Assembly (NCBI GenBank): GCA_947460065.1
Contig: CANHGF010000116.1
Span: 1-7,497 of the forward strand
Source of the DNA: Comamonadaceae bacterium
Lineage (GTDB): Bacteria > Pseudomonadota > Gammaproteobacteria > Burkholderiales > Burkholderiaceae_C
DNA length: 7,497 nt
Direction: 5' to 3'
The notes beneath the pieces were generated by a model. That model made no database searches, was not told the origin of the DNA, and saw nothing but the letters and a program-made list of their open reading frames with translations. Position 1 is the first letter of the stretch, and every line of letters begins with the position of its first letter. Of the stretch, positions 1 to 4,794 are shown in pieces. A program made the translations under genes and the position numbers.

Positions 1-1427
1 ACCGCACGCGGCCTTGCCTGCTCTATCAGATCAAGCGTTGCTCGGGGCCCTGTGTGGCGCTGATCTCACCTGAGGCCTACGCCCGCGACACCGAGCATGC
101 CCAGCAGTTTTTGCAGGGCCAGACTCAGGAGATCTTGCAGGCGCTGGAAGCTCGGATGCTGGGCCATGCCGAGCAACTTGAATTCGAGCAGGCTGCCGAG
201 GTGCGCAACCAGATGCGCGCCATTTCACGGGTCTTGCATCAACAGGCCATGGAGGTCCAGGCCGACAAGGACGCCGACATCCTGGCCGTGCGTGTTCAGG
301 GCGGGCGTGCCTGCGTCAACTTGGCCATGGTGCGTGGCGGGCGGCATCTGGGCGACCGGGCCTATTTCCCGACCCATGTCGAAAGTGCGGTCGATCTGGC
401 CGGTCTTGATGAGCCTGAAGCGGCCGACCTGCCTGCCGCTGACCGCAACGATCAGGTCGAGGCCTGGGTCTTGCAGGCTTTCATCGCGCAGCACTACATC
501 GACCTGAGCCCGCCGCCGACCCTGCTGCTCAGCCATGCGGTCGAGCGCTCGCTGATTGCGCTCTTGTCCGAACAGTCGGGCGTGAAGATACAGGCCGTGC
601 ACAAGCCCCGCGAGCAGCGTCGCCTCTGGCTGGAAATGGCGCAAAAAAATGCCGACCTGCAGTTGGCCCGTCTGTTGGCCGAGGAAGGCTCTCAGCAGGC
701 CCGTACCCGAGCGCTGGCGCAAGCCCTGGACCTGCCCCAGACCGATCTGCAGGCCTTGCGCATCGAATGTTTCGATATTTCGCACACCGCTGGCGAGGCG
801 ACCCAGGCCTCCTGCGTGGTGTTTGCTCAGCACCGGATGCAGGCCGCGCAGTACAAGCGATTCGGCATAGAGGGTGTCACGGCGGGCGACGACTATGCCG
901 CCATGAAGCAAGCCCTGCTGCGACGCTATCGCCCCTTGGCTGAGGCACTGCGCGAGGGTGAGCCCACTGATGAGCGCCTGCGCATGCCCGATCTGGTCCT
1001 GATCGACGGTGGCAAGGGCCAGGTTGGGGTGGCGCGGGAGGTGTTTGAACAACTGGGCCTGGACCTGGGCCTGATCGTCGGCGTTGAAAAAGGGCAGGGC
1101 CGTAAGGTGGGTCTCGAGGAGTTGGTGTTTGCCGACGGTCGAGAGAAGGTTTACCTGGGCAGCGACTCGGCTGCCCTGATGCTGGTGGCCCAGATCCGCG
1201 ACGAGGCGCACCGCTATGCCATTACTGGCATGCGCGCCAAGCGCGACAAAGTGCGCGTGACAAGTCGCTTGGAAGACATTCCCGGCATAGGCCCGCGCAA
1301 GCGCGCAGCCCTGCTGCGTCGCTTTGGCGGTATCACGGGGGTGGGCTCGGCCAGCGCCGAAGACCTGGCCACCGTTGACGGCATCTCAAAAACGTTGGCT
1401 GAGCAGATCTACCGCGCCTTGCGCTGA
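1..1427 (+). CDS. uvrC: UvrABC system protein C (excinuclease nuclease subunit), 5' end outside window
   Basis: UvrC makes the two incisions flanking a DNA lesion in nucleotide excision repair, acting on the UvrB-DNA complex. The reading frame is open from base 3, giving 474 visible residues. It opens with the Cys-containing [17 protein letters not shown] segment that links the N-terminal GIY-YIG domain to the rest, so roughly the first 150 residues of a family of about 610 are missing. A UVR motif ([13 protein letters not shown]) lies near visible residues 52-85. The RNase H-like 5'-incision domain shows FDISHTAGE (Asp 258), [15 protein letters not shown] (Asp 335) and DEAHRYAI (His 403), matching the family's catalytic Asp/Asp/His set. 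Two helix-hairpin-helix motifs close the protein ([14 protein letters not shown] and [13 protein letters not shown]). The GTG at 54 is internal, not a start. The gene ends in TGA and converges on the transporter genes. It looks intact and functional. Confidence 0.97.
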   Translation, partial: RTRPCLLYQIKRCSGPCVALISPEAYARDTEHAQQFLQGQTQEILQALEARMLGHAEQLEFEQAAEVRNQMRAISRVLHQQAMEVQADKDADILAVRVQGGRACVNLAMVRGGRHLGDRAYFPTHVESAVDLAGLDEPEAADLPAADRNDQVEAWVLQAFIAQHYIDLSPPPTLLLSHAVERSLIALLSEQSGVKIQAVHKPREQRRLWLEMAQKNADLQLARLLAEEGSQQARTRALAQALDLPQTDLQALRIECFDISHTAGEATQASCVVFAQHRMQAAQYKRFGIEGVTAGDDYAAMKQALLRRYRPLAEALREGEPTDERLRMPDLVLIDGGKGQVGVAREVFEQLGLDLGLIVGVEKGQGRKVGLEELVFADGREKVYLGSDSAALMLVAQIRDEAHRYAITGMRAKRDKVRVTSRLEDIPGIGPRKRAALLRRFGGITGVGSASAEDLATVDGISKTLAEQIYRALR

Positions 1428-1537
1428 GCCCAGACACGGCTTTGACCGCTTGTTTGGGTGGCAAGTCTTTGTTCTCAAGGGCTATCGTGCGCTTTTTGAG
1501 GCTCACCACTTGGGTGCGTCCCAGGCCGCCTCTAGGC
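1428..1537. other. Short convergent intergenic gap between uvrC and permease gene
   Basis: This 110-bp stretch separates the stop of uvrC from the stop of the oppositely transcribed permease gene. A terminator would be expected here. The only inverted repeats I see are CTCAA (1474-1478) with TTGAG (1496-1500), separated by 17 bases, and a GCCTCTAGGC palindrome with a 2-base centre. Neither is followed by a T-tract in either direction. No gene, RNA or convincing intrinsic terminator is visible. Confidence 0.6.
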
Positions 1538-2299
1538 TTACCGAACCGCTGCCGCCATGCGCCGCTCCAGGCGCCGCACGCCCCAGGAGGTCAGCAGAAT
1601 CAGTAGCAGGTATTCCAGCACCAGGGCGGTATAGATCTCCAGCGGCCGGTATTCGGTCACGTTGAGCTCATTGGCCCGGCGGGTCAATTCCTGCAGACCA
1701 ATGACTGAGACCAACGAACTCATCTTGAGCACATAGACGAACTGGTTGCCCAGCGCCGGCAGGATGGTGCGTATGGCCTGCGGAAAAATCACGAAGCGGA
1801 AGGTGTCTCGGCTCGATAGGCCCAAGGTCTGTGCTGCTTCGCGCTGGCCCTTAGCCACCGCCTGTATGCCGGCACGGAAAATCTCTGCCTCGAAGGCCGC
1901 GTCTGACAGGGCCAGTGAAATCACCCCGGCGGCAAAGGCGCCGAACTGCAGACCGGTCAGCATGGGCAGACCGTAGTAGACCCACAGCAGCAGCACCAGC
2001 AGCGGAATGGCGCGAAACACCTCCACATAGCCGCGCGAGACCAGGCGCAGCGGCCGGGAGTTTGACAGGGCCGACAGCGCCAGAAACACCCCGAGCAGAA
2101 CCGAGACCAAAATGGCCGCTACCGAAAGGCCAACCGTCAGGCCTATGCCGGCGAGCAGAAAAGAGAGGTTGGACGCCCCCTTATCGCTCAAGGGATTGAG
2201 GATGTACCAGCCCCAGGTGTAGGCGCTGGTGTCACCGGTGCTGGAGCAGCCGGCCAGCAGCAAGGCCAGCGCCGCTAGCGCGGCCGCAAGGCGCGTCAT
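1538..2299 (-). CDS. Polar amino acid-type ABC transporter permease with N-terminal lipoprotein signal
   Basis: This is the membrane channel subunit of a family-3 (HisM/GlnP-type) uptake ABC transporter, 253 residues. The core is typical. Membrane segments lie near residues 46-78, 96-115, 118-134, 187-202 and 222-241. The cytoplasmic EAA loop that docks the ATPase is at 151-175 (EAAQTLGL, then FRFVIFPQAIR). The N-terminus is unusual: a short basic start, a hydrophobic run and a lipobox LAGC with Cys 18, followed by a polar linker to about residue 43. HisQ/HisM-type permeases place their N-terminus in the periplasm, so a signal peptide followed by a periplasmic tail fits the topology. The start is 22 bp after the binding-protein stop, without a strong ribosome site. 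No other nearby ATG would keep the core and drop the lipobox. With only one permease gene, a homodimeric channel is likely. Substrate is unknown, and no ATPase gene is adjacent. Confidence 0.92.
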   Translation of the reverse strand: MTRLAAALAALALLLAGCSSTGDTSAYTWGWYILNPLSDKGASNLSFLLAGIGLTVGLSVAAILVSVLLGVFLALSALSNSRPLRLVSRGYVEVFRAIPLLVLLLWVYYGLPMLTGLQFGAFAAGVISLALSDAAFEAEIFRAGIQAVAKGQREAAQTLGLSSRDTFRFVIFPQAIRTILPALGNQFVYVLKMSSLVSVIGLQELTRRANELNVTEYRPLEIYTALVLEYLLLILLTSWGVRRLERRMAAAVR

Positions 2300-2321
2300 C
2301 TCGGCGCTTCAGTGCGTGGGC

Positions 2322-3116
2322 TCAGCGGCCCAGCCACTTGGCTTCGAGCGTGTCAAAGTAGCCCTCAGACTTCTTCAGTGCGATCCAGTTGTTGACGAAG
2401 GTGGTCCAGACCGGCTCGCCCTGCGGCAGAGGGTAGGCAAACGGACGCTTGTTGCGCAGCTCGGCCTTGGCGATCACCGTCAGGTTCGGGTAGGTCTTGA
2501 CCAGGGTGGCTGCTTCCACATTGCTGGTGATGGTGGCTACGGCGCGGCCGGCGAGCACTTCTTGATAGCCGGTGGCCGGCTTTTCAATGGACTTGACCGC
2601 TGCCTGCGGGAAATGGGCTTTGGCCTGCTCTTCAAACACGGTGCCCAATGAGACGGCGATCTGTGTGCCGCTGCGGTTGAGGTCGGACCAGCTGGCCAGC
2701 TTGGCGGCATCAGCCCGGCGAATCACCGGCACAGTGCCCGCTTCAATGTAGGGGTCGGAGAAGGCGACTGTTTTGGCCCGGGCCATGCTCAGGGAGGCGC
2801 CAGAGAAGATGTCGTAGCGGTTGGAGGTGATGCCGGTCACCAGGGTGGCCCATTCGGCCGGAACCCATTCAATCTTGACGCCCATATCTTTGGCAAGTTG
2901 TTCCATGGCCTCGACGTCAAAGCCGCGGTAGCTGTTGGTGGCCGCATCGCGGATAGACATGGGGTTGAAGTCACCGGTGGTGCCCACGCGCAAGGTGCCG
3001 CGCTCGAGGATGACTTGCAGGCGGTTTTTGCCTGGGGCGGTTTGGGCCAGGGCCGGCTGGCTCAGTGCAGCGAAGGCCAGCAAGGTCATGGCCAGCAGGG
3101 ACTTGAGAAATTTCAT
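2322..3116 (-). CDS. Periplasmic solute-binding protein, family 3 (amino acid ABC transporter or cyclohexadienyl dehydratase-like)
   Basis: This secreted binding protein has 264 residues, usual for the family. I chose the ATG at 3116 because it yields a clean Sec signal peptide (MKFLKSLLAM, hydrophobic core, ALA then Gln 25). The frame stays open upstream to an ATG at 3215, but that start would bury the signal. A weak GAGAAG lies about 12 bases upstream of the chosen start. Family-3 hallmarks are GTLRVGTTGDFNPMS (40-54), RGFDVEAMEQLAKDMG (64-79), SLSMAR (Arg 113, expected ligand-carboxylate contact), FSDPY (119-123) and SLGTVFEE (156-163). Where amino-acid binders usually carry an Asp for the ligand amino group, I read TSNVEAATL, with Ser 198 in that place. 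The nearby Glu 201 resembles the IEA segment of PheC-type cyclohexadienyl dehydratases, so an enzyme of that kind is an alternative. The permease 22 bp downstream favours transport. It is divergent from the sox operon. Confidence 0.9.
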   Translation of the reverse strand: MKFLKSLLAMTLLAFAALSQPALAQTAPGKNRLQVILERGTLRVGTTGDFNPMSIRDAATNSYRGFDVEAMEQLAKDMGVKIEWVPAEWATLVTGITSNRYDIFSGASLSMARAKTVAFSDPYIEAGTVPVIRRADAAKLASWSDLNRSGTQIAVSLGTVFEEQAKAHFPQAAVKSIEKPATGYQEVLAGRAVATITSNVEAATLVKTYPNLTVIAKAELRNKRPFAYPLPQGEPVWTTFVNNWIALKKSEGYFDTLEAKWLGR

Positions 3117-3160
3117 GATGGCAGCTTCTCGCAAAAAAGAGTCGTAGGAGTGGGGGCAGA

Positions 3161-3178
3161 CGCGACAAATGTATCGCG
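3161..3178. promoter_or_regulatory. Candidate operator: CGCGA-N8-TCGCG inverted repeat
   Basis: The sequence CGCGACAAATGTATCGCG has perfect 5-bp arms around an 8-bp AT-rich centre, giving an 18-bp dyad of a size suited to a dimeric regulator. It overlaps the possible minus-strand -10 (TACATT), where a bound repressor would block transcription of the binding-protein gene. The arms are short and GC-rich, so chance occurrence is possible. Confidence 0.3.
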
Positions 3179-3188
3179 CATCGACGTC

Positions 3189-3202
3189 TCGCCCGCGGGC
3201 GA
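3189..3202. promoter_or_regulatory. Perfect 14-bp palindrome, candidate operator of the divergent pair
   Basis: TCGCCCGCGGGCGA is its own reverse complement over all 14 bases and sits near the middle of the divergent gap. It would overlap the -35 zone if TACATT (3173-3168) is the minus-strand -10. It lies just upstream of a TTGACA on the plus strand. Its position and symmetry fit a shared regulator site. Its high GC content makes a chance origin more likely than for a mixed-composition palindrome. No regulator gene lies in the window. Confidence 0.4.
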
Positions 3203-3208
3203 AAAAGA

Positions 3209-3214
3209 TTGACA
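3209..3214 (+). promoter_or_regulatory. Possible -35 box (TTGACA) for the sox operon
   Basis: A perfect match to the sigma-70 -35 consensus lies 65 bp upstream of the chosen soxB GTG. No good -10 follows: at spacings of 16-18 the hexamers are CCGATG, CGATGC and GATGCG. It could serve an activator-dependent promoter or be chance. The overlapping TTGTCA on the other strand likewise lacks a -10 partner. Confidence 0.2.
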
Positions 3215-3273
3215 ATGTTAGCAGTTTCAGCCGATGCGAGCCTGGGCTTGCCTACACGCCCGACCTGTTCAAC

Positions 3274-4521
3274 GTGAGATACAGCTTCCTCCAATTACTG
3301 CGTCAAGGCTTGAGCGGACACCGAGGCTGGCCGCGGGCCTGGCGCTCGGCCGAGCCGGCGGCCAGTTACGACGCGGTGGTGGTCGGCGGCGGTGGCCATG
3401 GCCTGGCCACGGCCTGGCACCTGGTGCGCGATGAGGGTCTGAGTCGGGTGGCGGTGCTTGAACGTGGCTGGCTGGGCGGCGGCAACACCGGGCGCAACAC
3501 CACGGTGATCCGTTCCAACTACTTGCGCGAACCCGGCATCCGCTTTCAGGACGAGAACCTGCGTTTGTGGGAAGACCTGAGTCAGCGGCTGGACTTCAAC
3601 CTCATGGTCAGCCAGCGCGGGCAAATCGAGATCATCCAAACCTGGGCCAAGCTGCGCGATGCGCGCCGGCGCATGCATGCGATGCGCCTGGTTGGGGCCG
3701 ACTATGAATTGATCGATGCCGACGCGGTCTATCGCTTGCTTCCGCTGCTGCGACGCGAGGTCAGCCAGCGCTTGCCGGTGCTGGCCGGTGCCTGGCAGGG
3801 CCGGGCGGGTACCGTGCGCCATGACGCGGTGGCCTGGGCCTATGCCCGCGCCGCCAGCTCGGTGGGGGTCGACATCATCGAAAACTGCGAGGTCCATGGC
3901 ATTGAGCTCCATGCGGGTCGGGTGCAGGCGGTGCAGACCAGCCGCGGACGCATCGCCACCGAGCGTCTGGGGCTGGCGGTGGCCGGCTCGACCAGCCGGC
4001 TTGCGCGCATGGCCGGCCTGCGACTGCCTTTGGAAACATTGACCCTGCAGGCTTTTGTCTCCGAGCCGCTCAAGCCCATGCTCGATGTGATCGTCTCCTG
4101 CCCGGCGCTGGGCATTTATTTCAGCCAGTCGGACAAGGGCGAGCTGGTGATTGGCGGCGGTCCCGATGCCGGCATGTCCTGGACGCAGCGCGGTCAGTTC
4201 AGCGTGATCGAAGACTGCGTGGCCAGCCTGCTCGAGCTCTTTCCGGCCCTGGCCCGGGTCAAGCTAATGCGCAGTTGGGGCGGGGCCATCGACCTGTCGG
4301 CCGATACCTCGCCCATCCTGTCGACCACCGAGGTAGAGGGCCTGTGCGTCAGCGCTGGCTGGGGTTCGGGGGGCTTCAAGTCGATTCCGGCTGGCGGCCG
4401 CAGCCTGGCAGGGCTGCTGGCCCGTGGCCAGGCTGACCGGCACTGCGCCCCTTTCTCGCTGGAGCGGTTTACCAGCGGCCGGCTGCTCTTTGAGACGGCC
4501 AGCGCCTCCAACCGGTTTTGA
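3274..4521 (+). CDS. soxB: Sarcosine oxidase beta subunit family flavoprotein
   Basis: SoxB is the catalytic subunit of heterotetrameric sarcosine oxidase. It oxidises an N-methyl amine at FAD and shares a covalently bound FMN at the interface with SoxA. I chose the GTG at 3274, which gives [18 protein letters not shown], the usual SoxB opening, and 415 residues, the family length. An in-frame ATG at 3169 would add 35 unrelated residues. No clear ribosome site precedes the GTG. The FAD Rossmann motif is [13 protein letters not shown] (35-47), followed by [16 protein letters not shown] (68-83). RHDAVAW places His 183 where the family's FMN-linking His 173 falls (this protein has ten extra N-terminal residues). 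C-terminal hallmarks are WGG, DTSPIL and GWGSGGFK. The loop after GELVIGG reads [12 protein letters not shown] instead of roughly GIDSYNGYGQRG, and the tail ends ASNRF rather than the common AAVAH. It is probably an active but divergent member, so the substrate may differ from sarcosine. Confidence 0.93.
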   Translation: MRYSFLQLLRQGLSGHRGWPRAWRSAEPAASYDAVVVGGGGHGLATAWHLVRDEGLSRVAVLERGWLGGGNTGRNTTVIRSNYLREPGIRFQDENLRLWEDLSQRLDFNLMVSQRGQIEIIQTWAKLRDARRRMHAMRLVGADYELIDADAVYRLLPLLRREVSQRLPVLAGAWQGRAGTVRHDAVAWAYARAASSVGVDIIENCEVHGIELHAGRVQAVQTSRGRIATERLGLAVAGSTSRLARMAGLRLPLETLTLQAFVSEPLKPMLDVIVSCPALGIYFSQSDKGELVIGGGPDAGMSWTQRGQFSVIEDCVASLLELFPALARVKLMRSWGGAIDLSADTSPILSTTEVEGLCVSAGWGSGGFKSIPAGGRSLAGLLARGQADRHCAPFSLERFTSGRLLFETASASNRF

Positions 4522-4530
4522 GCCCCGACC

Positions 4531-4794
4531 ATGCTGCAAATTTCCTGTCCCCATTGCGGCCCGCGCAGCGAGCATGAATTCATCGCGACCGGCGAGTTCA
4601 ATCCCAGACCGGCACAGCCCGAGGCGCTCGATGACGCGGCCTGGGCCGATCAGCTCTACCAGCGCGACAACCCGGATGCGCCGGTGCTTGAACACTGGTG
4701 GCATGTGCATGGCTGCCGCGGCTGGCTTGTGGTGCGGCGCGATCCGCACACCCAGGCTGTTTTAGAGGCCCGGGCGGCGGGGCAGGGCGCATGA
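4531..4794 (+). CDS. soxD: Sarcosine oxidase delta subunit family zinc protein
   Basis: SoxD is a small zinc-binding structural subunit of heterotetrameric sarcosine oxidase. At 87 residues it is slightly short for a family of about 90-100. The four zinc ligands known for the family (Cys 6, Cys 9, His 59, Cys 63) are matched by CPHC (Cys 6, Cys 9) and HVHGC (His 58, Cys 62). Also conserved are the acidic segment ending in DDAAWADQLYQRDNP (34-48) and the GCRGW turn, where many relatives have GCRRW. It starts 9 bp after the soxB stop without an obvious ribosome site and its stop overlaps the soxA start in ATGA. Such tight packing indicates one transcript and translational coupling, in the order B-D-A usual for these operons. 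Confidence 0.94.
   Translation: MLQISCPHCGPRSEHEFIATGEFNPRPAQPEALDDAAWADQLYQRDNPDAPVLEHWWHVHGCRGWLVVRRDPHTQAVLEARAAGQGA

Larger units (their letters stand above)
3177..3238. repeat. Spaced inverted repeat CGCATCG / CGATGCG flanking the 14-bp palindrome
   Basis: CGCATCG (3177-3183) and its exact reverse complement CGATGCG (3232-3238) lie 48 bases apart and bracket the 14-bp palindrome. Paired 7-bp half-sites on either side of a central dyad could be distributed regulator sites, but one 7-bp match in a GC-rich region is weak evidence alone. Confidence 0.2.
3117..3273. promoter_or_regulatory. Divergent control region between transporter cassette and sox operon
   Basis: These 157 bp separate the binding-protein start (minus) from the chosen soxB start (plus), so they must hold both promoters unless transcription enters from further away. 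The region is locally less GC-rich, with A-runs at 3133-3138 and 3202-3206, and carries several inverted repeats listed separately. A possible minus-strand -10 is TACATT (3173 down to 3168, four of six matches to TATAAT) but it has no good -35. Both neighbouring reading frames happen to remain open into this region and overlap head to head. I treat that as non-coding because neither extension looks like its family. Confidence 0.6.

Noticed and set aside
54..56. GTG at 54 as the start of uvrC
   Set aside because: Conserved UvrC sequence continues upstream to the window edge, so this codon is an internal Val.
225..1211. Minus-strand open frame (328 codons) opposite uvrC
   Set aside because: It is antisense to clear UvrC catalytic motifs, and its His/Gln/Leu-rich translation shows no family features.
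1474..1500. CTCAA/TTGAG hairpin as a terminator between the convergent genes
   Set aside because: The stem is only 5 bp with a 17-base loop and no T-tract on either side.
3117..3215. N-terminal extension of the binding protein from the ATG at 3215
   Set aside because: The extra 33 residues are charged and Cys-containing, would hide a textbook signal peptide starting at 3116, and occupy the divergent promoter region.
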